Origin: Roseovarius pelagicus
GTDB lineage: Bacteria; Pseudomonadota; Alphaproteobacteria; Rhodobacterales; Rhodobacteraceae
DNA: 64,000 nucleotides
Assembly (NCBI RefSeq): GCF_025639885.1
Contig: NZ_CP106738.1
Coordinates: 2,418,001 to 2,482,000, forward strand
Direction: 5' to 3'
The notes beneath the pieces were generated by a model. That model saw only the letters and a program-made list of their open reading frames with translations. It did no database searches and was not told where the DNA came from. Both the position numbers and the translations under genes were made by a program. This document shows positions 57,281 through 64,000 of this stretch, in pieces; position 1 is the stretch's first letter, and the number at the start of each line of letters is the position of its first letter.

Positions 57281-57351
57281 GTGCATAAAAAAATGATGAT
57301 GAGATTTTGCGAAACAGGTCTTGGAAATCTCATCATCATTTTTTCATGCAC
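57281..57351. repeat. large perfect inverted repeat
   Basis: Arms 57288-57307 and 57325-57344 are perfectly complementary over 20 bp (core ATGATGATGAGATTT) around a 17-nt loop. Beyond one mismatch the pairing continues for six more bases (GTGCAT at 57281-57286 with ATGCAC at 57346-57351). A and T tracts on both sides of the arms make it look like a bidirectional terminator, but it is unusually long. Confidence 0.85.
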
Positions 57352-57829
57352 GCGCATGCGTGTGCGTTGTGAAGGGCGCAGGGTGCTCATTCTTGAACCT
57401 GCCTATCTCCCCTCGAAATCTCCGACCGCTTGTTGCGAGCCGTTCGCAACTGAACAGTGCAAATCAGCCCTTGTGATAAATAATCAGTGGTTCTGCCGTT
57501 ATTGCTCAAGCGGTTAGTCGGTTTTTGCAACGCGCTTTGCAACATAGGCGAAAGACCTACCAAATAGGTCACTTGAATATCCGCAGATCGACCGCGCCAA
57601 CGCACATTCAGCCAACGCTATCGCCCGACAACGTGCCAGAGCCGCGATCTGCTGAGGCACACGCGGTCGTCTTGGTCAATTCCGACACCAGTTATGCCCG
57701 ACGACCGATAACGCGCGTCTCTGGGGCGCTGCTGCGGTGTGATCGTCGAATGCCTTCCAGCATCTAACATTCCCCCGGCAACACCTCGTTCTGTCCGCAT
57801 CCGCCCCGAAGCGAGGTGATACGCATCAT
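57352..57829. other. non-coding control region of the element
   Basis: No credible gene. It holds CGGTTTTTGCAACGCGCTTT and following bases at 57519-57548, an inverted relative of the tandem repeat before the integrase gene (24 of 28 positions agree). It lies between the divergent minus-strand small genes and the plus-strand structural-type genes, so promoters are expected here. Confidence 0.45.
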
Positions 57830-57852
57830 TTGTCGGACCCTGTGATGAAACC

Positions 57853-57898
57853 GCGCGCCCAAGGGAGGTCCGACGCATCCTGCTCCCCTTGGGCGCGC
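57853..57898 (+). other. GC-rich hairpin before the structural-type genes
   Basis: GCGCGCCCAAGGG (57853-57865) pairs perfectly with CCCTTGGGCGCGC (57886-57898) around a 20-nt loop. No T tract follows. It lies in the leader of the next gene, 21 bp before its likely TTG start. Confidence 0.6.
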
Positions 57899-57919
57899 AC
57901 ATCGCAGAAGGACCACACC

Positions 57920-58189
57920 TTGACCTACCAAGCAGCGATCAGCGGCTCGACCGCGAAGATCACCGTCACCACGACGGCCAATTCGACAACCCTGCGCGTC
58001 GCCAACGCGGCCAGCTTGGGCGACCAACTGACAGCCCTTGCGACAGACCCCAGCACGGCCCCTGTCGATCAGACGCCCGACTACATGGTTTATCCCACGG
58101 ACAGCGGCGTGCGCGTCACGTCCGGGCCGGGCCACGTCGATATTCCGTGGCGCTGGGTCATGCCCATCGCAAGCCAGCTTAACGCCTGA
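57920..58189 (+). CDS. hypothetical phage-type protein, about 89 residues
   Basis: From TTG 57920, with AGAAGGA seven bases upstream, the product reads as beta-rich and Thr/Ala-rich (TAKITVTTTANSTTLRVANA) and ends in RWVMPIASQLNA. ATG 57830 would begin upstream of the strong hairpin and adds Cys/Arg-rich sequence unlike the rest, so the shorter form is preferred. Function unknown; it may be a small virion or decoration-type protein. Confidence 0.5.
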   Translation: MTYQAAISGSTAKITVTTTANSTTLRVANAASLGDQLTALATDPSTAPVDQTPDYMVYPTDSGVRVTSGPGHVDIPWRWVMPIASQLNA

Positions 58190-58199
58190 CGCCCCAGCG

Positions 58200-58574
58200 A
58201 TGCTGCCCGACCTCCCCCGCACGCCCGAAGCGGCCTTGGTCACGGCGATCCTCATGCAGGCCTACCGCGACCTGTTCGTGACCGTCCGCACGGAGAGCAA
58301 CGCCTCCTTCACGACGCAGTCGGATCAAGATCAAGCCATCACCTTCCTTACCGACACGGCGGGCGCATACGCGCAGCACCGCAACGCCCTCTGCGCCCTG
58401 ATCGGCTGGGACGGCGATGTGCTGGCCGCGCGCGTTCGTGCGATGATGGACGGCGACGACTTCGCCCCTCCCACGCCCGACGCGACCCCTGCCACCCTCG
58501 AACGGCACGCGGCAGCCGTCGAACGCCTGCGGGAGCGTTGGCACGCCCTCAAGCAACCTCGGCAGGCCGCTTAG
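58200..58574 (+). CDS. hypothetical protein of the integrated element, 124 residues
   Basis: Starts at ATG 58200, 10 bp after the previous gene. It is mainly helical with an Ala-rich C-terminal half (LERHAAAVERLRERWHALKQ). No recognised family. Context (followed by terminase-type genes) suggests a virion-assembly or packaging accessory. Confidence 0.55.
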   Translation: MLPDLPRTPEAALVTAILMQAYRDLFVTVRTESNASFTTQSDQDQAITFLTDTAGAYAQHRNALCALIGWDGDVLAARVRAMMDGDDFAPPTPDATPATLERHAAAVERLRERWHALKQPRQAA

Positions 58575-58686
58575 CGAGACCTGAAATACACGATCAGCAC
58601 CTCGTTCTGGATATCTACAAGCCCTGTCGGCCCCAATAAATTGACCTCACGAGCGCAACGGTGCGTCGCTCCTTCTGTCCAAACCG

Positions 58687-58718
58687 GATTGAGCGCGGCG
58701 TCCCGATGCCGCGCTCAA
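58687..58718 (+). terminator. hairpin before the 214-residue gene
   Basis: ATTGAGCGCGGC (58687-58698) pairs perfectly with GCCGCGCTCAAT (58707-58718) around an eight-base loop, followed by TT only. A terminator or attenuator 25 bp before the next gene. Confidence 0.6.
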
Positions 58719-58743
58719 TTTCGGATGGACATAGGAGCATCAG

Positions 58744-59388
58744 ATGCCTGACGACACGACCGCCGCCCTGCAAGCCCTCATGCAGCAGGTTCAGACCCTC
58801 ACCGAAACTGTCACCGACCAAGCCAAACGCCTCGACGATCTGCACGCCTTCAATAGCCGCGTGCTGGACGAGAAGAAGGACGTGCAGCGCCAACTCGAAG
58901 CGGCCAAGAATGAGCCGCCCAAGAAGACCCTGATCGACGTGGTGAACGAGGAAACCCGCGAGCGGAAGATGCGCGCGGCCAATCTCGAAAAGGACGCCGA
59001 TGGCAACTGGTATCCCAAAGGCGTGCGCCCCGCGCACAGCCTGACCCGCGAGGACGCCCGCGACCCGCGCAAGTATGCAGTGGCGAAGGAGGCAGCGCAG
59101 AAGGCTGGCGCGACGCTGACCGTGATCGACGACGGCGACGATCCGACCATCCGTAACACAGGCCAGGGCGATGTTGTTCAGTCGAAGACGTTCACCTTCG
59201 ACGACACCCACGAGCGCGTCCGCTACATCCGTGCCGACATGGAAACGGGCAAGGGTATCGTCGGTCGCCGGATGCGAGCCGAGCAAGACGGTTACACGAT
59301 CAAGACCTTCCGCACCGCGGACGACCTGCCGCCCCACGCCCGGACCAAGTTCGAGTTGATGGAGAAAGCCGCGAACGCGGAGTCCTGA
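58744..59388 (+). CDS. hypothetical phage-type protein with coiled coil
   Basis: A 214-residue acidic protein with an N-terminal coiled coil (about residues 5-60, LQALMQQVQTLTETVTDQAK onward) and a C-terminal half rich in charged residues (HERVRYIRADMETGKGIVGR). TAGGAGC precedes the ATG. The layout resembles phage scaffold or packaging-accessory proteins that sit before terminase genes, but there is no clear match. Confidence 0.55.
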   Translation: MPDDTTAALQALMQQVQTLTETVTDQAKRLDDLHAFNSRVLDEKKDVQRQLEAAKNEPPKKTLIDVVNEETRERKMRAANLEKDADGNWYPKGVRPAHSLTREDARDPRKYAVAKEAAQKAGATLTVIDDGDDPTIRNTGQGDVVQSKTFTFDDTHERVRYIRADMETGKGIVGRRMRAEQDGYTIKTFRTADDLPPHARTKFELMEKAANAES

Positions 59389-59390
59389 TC

Positions 59391-59969
59391 ATGGCACAAG
59401 GCGGAAACAAGTTCTCCGGGCGTCGAGCCATCATCGACATGCGCTCGGACAAGAACGAGATCATCAAGGACATTGTTCTGGAGCGTCGTCCACTGGCCGA
59501 GATCGCGCGCCGCCTTGGCGTCGATTACTCGACGGTGCAGCGGTATCGGGACGACAAGATCACGGAAGAAATGCGCCGCTCGATCCTCGCGGAATCGCGG
59601 ATCGACACCATCAAGGCCGACACGGAGGTGATCAATCAGGACCGCATGGACGTTGCCATGACCTACGAGTCCTTGGCGAAGCGGGTCGAACGGCTGATCA
59701 CGAAGGCAGAGCAGAACGAAGACGATGCCTTCGCGCTGACGGCGATGGAGGGCCTGCGCAAGGTGTTGCGCGACATTGCGACCATGCAGGGCAAGCTCGC
59801 CACCAACTTGACGGTCAACGTGTCCCTCGCGGAATCGAAAGAATGGGTCACGCTGCGCCGCATCCTGAATGAGGTCGTGGAAGAAGTCCCAGAAGCCCGC
59901 GAACCGCTGCTGCGCCGAATGCGTCACGAAGTCCTGTCCGTGACGCGCGAAGAAGGGGGCGCGCTATGA
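59391..59969 (+). CDS. probable small terminase subunit
   Basis: A 192-residue protein with a helix-turn-helix (LAEIARRLGVDYSTVQRYRDDKI, about residues 36-58) followed by long amphipathic helices (MTYESLAKRVERLITKAEQN). Small terminases combine an N-terminal DNA-binding domain with a helical oligomerisation core and sit directly before the large subunit, as here. It overlaps the next gene by 4 bp. Sequence similarity alone is weak; the call rests on architecture and position. Confidence 0.6.
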   Translation: MAQGGNKFSGRRAIIDMRSDKNEIIKDIVLERRPLAEIARRLGVDYSTVQRYRDDKITEEMRRSILAESRIDTIKADTEVINQDRMDVAMTYESLAKRVERLITKAEQNEDDAFALTAMEGLRKVLRDIATMQGKLATNLTVNVSLAESKEWVTLRRILNEVVEEVPEAREPLLRRMRHEVLSVTREEGGAL

Positions 59970-60208
59970 CCCATCGCACATTCGAAGGCTGGCACTCCTA
60001 CTGGCGTCGTGTCGCTGCTGCGACGAAAGCGGGCAATCGCGACTGGGTGCGCCTGCCGCATTGTCGGAGCGTCATGCTGGCCGAGGGTGGCAAGCTGTTC
60101 TTCACGGGCAAGGCGTGTAAACGCGGACACGTCTCGCCGCGCAACGAGCACGGTGATTGCACCCAATGCCATCTGATGCGCCTTGCCGAGCGTCGCGATG
60201 CCGTTTGA
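59966..60208 (+). CDS. small zinc-finger-type protein
   Basis: An 80-residue protein. GKACKRGHVSPRNEHGDCTQ and CHLMR supply a Cys-x3-His ... Cys-x2-Cys set that could bind zinc in a treble-clef fold, as seen in HNH-associated and phage packaging proteins. It lies between the small and large terminase genes and overlaps both, so a role in packaging-site recognition or cleavage is plausible. No catalytic HNH residues are evident. Confidence 0.55.
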   Translation: MTHRTFEGWHSYWRRVAAATKAGNRDWVRLPHCRSVMLAEGGKLFFTGKACKRGHVSPRNEHGDCTQCHLMRLAERRDAV

Positions 60209-60983
60209 CGCCCTACAGGACTGGTGCAGCCTCGTCGAACGCGACTTGGACCCTGCCGCTGAAATGCTGCACTTCCTGCGGCAGGAAATCCCGGATGCCG
60301 AAAGCGTCGATCCTTGGCAGGTCGAGGCAATCACATCGAACGCGCAGACGGTCGCGCTTCTCGTGTGCCGGCAGGCGGGCAAATCCTGCGTTCTTGCGAC
60401 ACGCGGTATCCGCGAATTGAAGAATGGCGGCACTACCATCTGCGTCGCTCCCGCTGAACGTCAAACCCGCGAGATCACCCGTAAGGTGCAAGCATATCTC
60501 CGTGCGACTGACTTGATCGTCGAACGCGCCACCCAGACCGAGATCGAAACCTCGAACGGTGGCCGCTTCATCGCCGTGCCTGCATCGGGCGCGACGATCA
60601 GGGGCTATACCGCCGACCTGCTTCTGGTGGACGAGATGGCATATCTTTCCGGCGAGAACGGCGGCGAGGATGTCGTCGTCTCGATCCTGCCGATGCTTAA
60701 GGACAACGGAAAGATATTCTACGCATCGACACCCGCAGGGAAGCACAACCTTTTCGCCGAATTGTTCCTCGAACCGAAGGCAAACGTCCACCGCATCAAG
60801 GTGCCCGGCACGTCGATCCCGCGCCTTGCATCCCGCGTTGAACGCTTGCGCGAGCAATTGTCGGCAACGCGCTTCCGACAGGAAGTGCTGTGCGAGTTCC
60901 TGTCAGACGGGCTTTCATACTTTGATCTTTCGGCCATCGAGAACGCCACATCACAGGAGGCCGCGATATGTCCGAGGTTCTGA
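60198..60983 (+). CDS. large terminase, ATPase part
   Basis: A 261-residue protein with the N-terminal motor domain of a large terminase: adenine-binding DPWQVEAI, Walker A-like VCRQAGKS (about 54-61), Walker B LLLVDEMAYL (about 138-147), and the coupling motif IFYASTPAGK. It ends after EVLCEFLSDGLSYFDLSAIE, where a normal large terminase continues into its nuclease domain. That domain is in the next gene. ATG 60198 overlaps the zinc-finger gene. Confidence 0.82.
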   Translation: MPFDALQDWCSLVERDLDPAAEMLHFLRQEIPDAESVDPWQVEAITSNAQTVALLVCRQAGKSCVLATRGIRELKNGGTTICVAPAERQTREITRKVQAYLRATDLIVERATQTEIETSNGGRFIAVPASGATIRGYTADLLLVDEMAYLSGENGGEDVVVSILPMLKDNGKIFYASTPAGKHNLFAELFLEPKANVHRIKVPGTSIPRLASRVERLREQLSATRFRQEVLCEFLSDGLSYFDLSAIENATSQEAAICPRF

Positions 60984-61684
60984 ATCTGGTTCACATGCCC
61001 GATGGGCGCGTGATCAACGAGACCAACATGGACCCGGCCATCGAGAGAGTGACCGGATTTGTCAGATACTTCGTCGGCGCAGACCTTGGGCAAGCCAACG
61101 ACTTCTCGTCGGCGGTGGTCCTGAAAGACCAGCAGTTGCCGATCTATAACGGCACCCGCGTCGTCCTTGGACCACGCGAACGCACCGTCGTCTTTGCCGA
61201 CAAGTTCCGGGGCGTGTCTTATGTCGATGTGGTCGATTACCTGATCCGCCTGCGCAACGCGCCGCCTTTCGGCGGCAAGTCGGAATTGATCATCGACGGA
61301 ACATCCATCGGGCGGGTCGTCTCGGACATGATGTTCGAGCAATCCGTCGATCACACGGCGGTGCAGATGACGGGCGGTCAGGAGTGGCGGCGCTCCGGGC
61401 GCTACGTCAACGCGTCCAAGACCCTGATGATCGAAAACCTCGCCGTGCTGTTCGCGTCGGGCGACCTCAAGTTCGCGCATGACTTGCCCCTGCGGTCGGA
61501 GATCGAAGAAGACCTGGCCTCCTTCACGACGCAGACCACAGCCGCTGGAAATCAGATCATCACGCAGTCCCGCAACGCATCAGGACATAGCGACACCGGG
61601 ATTGCTCTGATCGTCGCGGCCTTCGCATCGCAGTATCTCGTGCCGCAGAATATCCGCGTCTCGACCCTGAAAGGCTGGTTCTAA
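60968..61684 (+). CDS. large terminase, nuclease part
   Basis: A 238-residue protein with the RNase H-like nuclease domain of a large terminase: first Asp in YFVGADLGQANDFSSAVVL, second in SELIIDGTSIGR, and the last in SGHSDTGIALIVAAF. It has its own AGGAGG seven to eight bases before ATG 60968, which overlaps the end of the ATPase gene by 16 bp in another frame. The two products would have to associate to make a working packaging enzyme. Confidence 0.8.
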   Translation: MSEVLNLVHMPDGRVINETNMDPAIERVTGFVRYFVGADLGQANDFSSAVVLKDQQLPIYNGTRVVLGPRERTVVFADKFRGVSYVDVVDYLIRLRNAPPFGGKSELIIDGTSIGRVVSDMMFEQSVDHTAVQMTGGQEWRRSGRYVNASKTLMIENLAVLFASGDLKFAHDLPLRSEIEEDLASFTTQTTAAGNQIITQSRNASGHSDTGIALIVAAFASQYLVPQNIRVSTLKGWF

Positions 61685-61769
61685 CCCGCGCTGTCGTCGC
61701 GCTCGTGCCCGTTGCGCCTGCCGTCGCCCGACGAAGCGCACGAGACGCGGACAAACACCCCCGGAAAAT

Positions 61770-61785
61770 CGCCCGCTGACGGGCG
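61770..61785. terminator. hairpin between converging terminase and reverse transcriptase genes
   Basis: CGCCCG (61770-61775) and CGGGCG (61780-61785) pair around CTGA. On the minus strand the stem is followed by ATTTT, so it best serves the reverse transcriptase transcript. Confidence 0.55.
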
Positions 61786-61871
61786 TCCCGATATTTTGGG
61801 CATCGTTGCGCCTGCCAGCCCGCAACGCGCCTTAGACCCGCGCTGCTCGGCGGCGGATCGAGCCGCATAAG

Positions 61872-63437
61872 TCAGTAATCAAAAGCGTCAAATAGTATAG
61901 AGACATCAAATGAAGAATCGTAACCTGGAGCTTGCACTCCCTCTAGGCCAAACGTGAAGAAGTGCTTTCTGGCGGCACGCCAACCGCGCATCAAACTGGG
62001 GAAAGCGACTTCAACCTCATCCGTCCCATCATCACCAGAACGCCAAGCCGACGACGCAATCCAATTTCCCAAAATCAATTCCTCGTTAGAAGGAGTCGGG
62101 CAGTTGCGGCGGTATTGGGTCCTCAAAATGTGTCGCCGCTGCACGCTAGCACGCCGAACCATATTTACTGTCCAGCCGTCGAGAGCTTTGAGAACGGTTG
62201 GGTCTTCAATAAGGCAATAAAATCCCATTAATCCCCTCATTTTTGAAAGGCGCCTACCATTGTAGAGAAAGTCTTGGATCTCTTGCTCTGTCAGACCTCC
62301 GTAGAATCCTCTGCGAAGCTCGTACACCAAGCCCAACAAGTCCCAGTCATAGCCATACCTTCGATTGGCTCTCCTGCGATTGAACCCGTACTTGAGAGAA
62401 TTAATCAAATATATGTTGATTAAGCGCGATACTTTTTGCTGGAGTTTCTTCTCAGTTTTTCGAGGAAGCGTAAGCCCCTTGTCGCTGAACCCGTACCCTA
62501 AATAGGTGAAGTCACTTATTGTGCGAATTTCATGTTGATGATCCGAGATCACAGCAATACCCGGAGATTTCTTGCGATTTACGATCAGACCACTTTCAGA
62601 ACAATGTCGGTCAAAGCATCGTTCAAGGCGCTGCGCCTCCTCATAGCTACCACAGATCGCTACTACGTCGTCAGCAAATCTAACAAACTTGCCTGACTCC
62701 GCCGACAATTTCCGGTCGAGATCATGATTTGCTAGATTTGCCAAAAAGAGCGATGAGGAAGAACCCTGAGGGGTTCCTTTGATCTTCCGGCGAAAAGTAA
62801 GAGTTCTATGCGCCTCGGCATCGCCTAAGCGATGGTGAAGAAAGGACTCGAAAATGTGACGCTCATGCGGTGTCAAACTGACCGCAGATCGGTCGGAAAT
62901 TTTCCTTTTCAAGTAATTGGCTGGAATATTATCGAAATACTTTTCGAAATCAATCTGAACTGCAAACAGCTTCCCATCTTTATCAAAATCCCTGAGTGCA
63001 AGGATCGCGTCGAACACGTTCTTGTCTGGATGATAAGCGTAAGAATGAGGAGAAAGTCGCTTCTTATTTCGTTCAAGGGTCCGTCGCAGCAACACATTAG
63101 CAAGTGCGGCGTCAGGAATACCGAAAGCTGTAACGTCCCGACTAGTCCCGTCCGGCTTGGGTATTTGGAAAACTAATGCAGGCTCAGGATCATATTCGTA
63201 CCGAAGAACTTTGTGCCAAATAGCGGTCGCAAGAACATTTGCATTGCGTTTGCAATGTCGGGGGTCAAAGTGTCGATGCAACGGCCTAGCTGAACGCACA
63301 GAGGGCAGAGTAGCATCGACATTGGTGCGACGCGTGAACTTTTCTCTGTACTTCTCTTGTTTTTCGAGATGCGCTCGCTCTTTGTCGAAAGCTTTTTTGC
63401 TTAATCGCTTTATTTCCGACCTGAGTTCGTTGCGCAT
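61872..63437 (-). CDS. reverse transcriptase, probably a defence-associated RT
   Basis: A 521-residue protein with RT motifs in order: FQIPKPDGTSRDVTAFGIPD (about 90-109), catalytic Asp in FAVQIDFEKYFDNIP (D163), GTPQGSSSSLFLANL (221-235), catalytic RFADDVVAI (D256, D257), LIVNRKKSPGI and FTYLGYGFS. About 200 residues follow the RT core and lack a maturase or HNH domain, so it is not a group II intron protein. The architecture resembles the unknown-group RTs of the DRT antiviral systems (some, like DRT2 and DRT9, work with an upstream non-coding RNA). The gene is less GC-rich than its neighbours and opposes the terminase operon, as expected of cargo. The exact DRT class cannot be set here. 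Confidence 0.8.
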   Translation of the reverse strand: MRNELRSEIKRLSKKAFDKERAHLEKQEKYREKFTRRTNVDATLPSVRSARPLHRHFDPRHCKRNANVLATAIWHKVLRYEYDPEPALVFQIPKPDGTSRDVTAFGIPDAALANVLLRRTLERNKKRLSPHSYAYHPDKNVFDAILALRDFDKDGKLFAVQIDFEKYFDNIPANYLKRKISDRSAVSLTPHERHIFESFLHHRLGDAEAHRTLTFRRKIKGTPQGSSSSLFLANLANHDLDRKLSAESGKFVRFADDVVAICGSYEEAQRLERCFDRHCSESGLIVNRKKSPGIAVISDHQHEIRTISDFTYLGYGFSDKGLTLPRKTEKKLQQKVSRLINIYLINSLKYGFNRRRANRRYGYDWDLLGLVYELRRGFYGGLTEQEIQDFLYNGRRLSKMRGLMGFYCLIEDPTVLKALDGWTVNMVRRASVQRRHILRTQYRRNCPTPSNEELILGNWIASSAWRSGDDGTDEVEVAFPSLMRGWRAARKHFFTFGLEGVQAPGYDSSFDVSILFDAFDY

Positions 63438-63458
63438 TTTAACCCACTGTAGCTATTC

Positions 63459-63598
63459 GGTGGGGCGCATAGAGTAAGGGGAAACGACAACCTAGATCGC
63501 CGCACCATCCGATAGAACTTTCGAACCATCGTCGCCAATTCAGTTTCCCGAAAAGGACGTCTTCGACCCCATAAGAGCCGGGTAGATCACGCCCCACC
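63459..63598 (-). ncRNA. candidate structured RNA upstream of the reverse transcriptase
   Basis: On the RT strand, 63598-63588 (GGTGGGGCGTG) pairs with 63469-63459 (TGCGCCCCACC) over 11 positions including two G-U pairs. Within that loop, GGGAAAC (63549-63543) pairs with GTTTCCC (63485-63479). These nested long-range helices in a 320-bp gene-free stretch that ends 21 bp before the RT start suggest a folded RNA. This matches the position of the RNAs used as template by DRT2- and DRT9-type systems. No experimental or comparative support is available. Confidence 0.4.
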
Positions 63599-63758
63599 TA
63601 GGCTTCGCGCCATAATTGTAAAAGAGCAAACCCGCCGGGCAGTGTCAATCTGAGACTGAGTTTGACACGCCCAGATACTGAACGGTCAACTCAGGATCAC
63701 GCATCGCATAACCGACCTTTTGCAAGCGGGCTTGATCGACGCACACCCGTCGGACGCA
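63599..63758 (-). other. gene-free stretch between the RT leader and the right-edge gene
   Basis: No gene. GTGTCAA (63642-63648) and TTGACAC (63662-63668) form a 7-bp inverted repeat with a 13-nt centre. On either strand it offers a TTGACA, so it may combine an operator with a -35 element, but no well-spaced -10 is visible. Confidence 0.35.
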
Positions 63759-63989
63759 CTATTTGCAAGCAGCCACGAGAGCGGCGGCGCGGTTCGTGGC
63801 GGCGTCGTGCGCCGGGATGCGCTTCACGCCCTTGGGCATCAGCAGATAGTATTTGCCCGCCTTGCGCTCGACGCCGAGGCCGAGCGCGCCCATGTCGGTG
63901 CGCAAGGCCGACGACACGGTGTCCTTGTTCCAGCCGAGCGTTTCCATCAGTTCCTCGATGGTAGCACCCTTCGCCAGCGCCTCGGCCAT
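63759..63989 (-). CDS. DUF3489-like protein (may extend past the window)
   Basis: 76 residues are visible: a winged-helix-like domain with ATIEELMETLGWNKDTVSSA and LGVERKAGKYYLLMPKG, as in DUF3489 proteins that are frequent on alphaproteobacterial mobile elements. ATG 63989 is only 11 bases from the right edge, so the true start may lie outside. It shares the strand of the reverse transcriptase but is separated by 320 bp. Confidence 0.6.
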   Translation of the reverse strand: MAEALAKGATIEELMETLGWNKDTVSSALRTDMGALGLGVERKAGKYYLLMPKGVKRIPAHDAATNRAAALVAACK

Positions 63990-64000
63990 CAGGTGCCGCT

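Noticed and set aside
60960-60990. Programmed frameshift joining the two terminase parts.
   Set aside because: No slippery heptamer is seen at the overlap, and the second gene has its own strong AGGAGG and ATG, so separate translation is more likely.
61872-63437. Group II intron-encoded protein.
   Set aside because: No maturase or endonuclease domain follows the RT core and no intron domain V hairpin or disrupted host gene is visible around it.

Overview
The window reads as chromosomal DNA of a Rhodobacterales (Roseobacter-group) alphaproteobacterium. The ribosomal operon has the order 16S, tRNA-Ile, tRNA-Ala, 23S, 5S, tRNA-fMet, which is typical of that order. Coding DNA is GC-rich, and the gene families (MsrPQ, duplicated Liv transporters, GMC oxidoreductases, CaiB-type CoA transferases) fit a marine heterotroph.

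Layout. 1-3300: sulfotransferase-like, glycosyltransferase, methyltransferase and a small membrane protein, probably surface-glycan functions. 3423-6560: a glutamate-synthase-like FMN protein and the periplasmic methionine-sulfoxide repair pair msrP-msrQ. 6578-6719: a very dense cluster of GANTC sites. 6888-13498: one rRNA operon. Its 23S gene carries a roughly 625-nt insertion in helix 25 that encodes an apparently intact PagL-like lipid A deacylase. 14086-16581: an IS21-family element with perfect ends and no target duplication, which truncates an MBL-fold gene on one side and an aldehyde dehydrogenase on the other.

16582-52407 is a catabolic region. A class III aminotransferase and the truncated aldehyde dehydrogenase face a GntR regulator across a palindromic operator. 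A second GntR gene faces a long operon: quinone oxidoreductase, Liv transporter, SDR, AroE-like enzyme, FAD oxidase, GMC oxidoreductase, two SDRs and a fused 2-oxoacid dehydrogenase E1. A LysR gene and an IadA-like amidohydrolase follow, each with an apparent single-base frameshift. Then come a GMC oxidoreductase, an aldehyde dehydrogenase, a second Liv cassette, a CoA transferase, an enoyl-CoA hydratase, a LysR gene, two acyl-CoA dehydrogenases and another CoA transferase. The two Liv cassettes are a 4,687-bp direct repeat that reads as identical throughout. Together these genes suggest uptake of a small carboxylate or amide, oxidation of alcohol and aldehyde groups, CoA activation and beta-oxidation; the substrate cannot be read from the sequence.

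53812 to the right edge is an integrative element inserted in a tRNA-Thr gene: 3' tRNA fragment, tyrosine integrase, AlpA-like protein, unknown genes, a small terminase candidate, a large terminase split into ATPase and nuclease genes, and, on the opposite strand, a reverse transcriptase resembling defence RTs, preceded by a potentially structured RNA leader. No capsid or portal genes are visible, so it may be a satellite, a decayed prophage, or one that continues beyond the window.

The most unusual items are the enzyme gene embedded in 23S rRNA, the reverse transcriptase with its possible upstream RNA, the GANTC cluster before the rRNA promoter, and the perfect Liv duplication.
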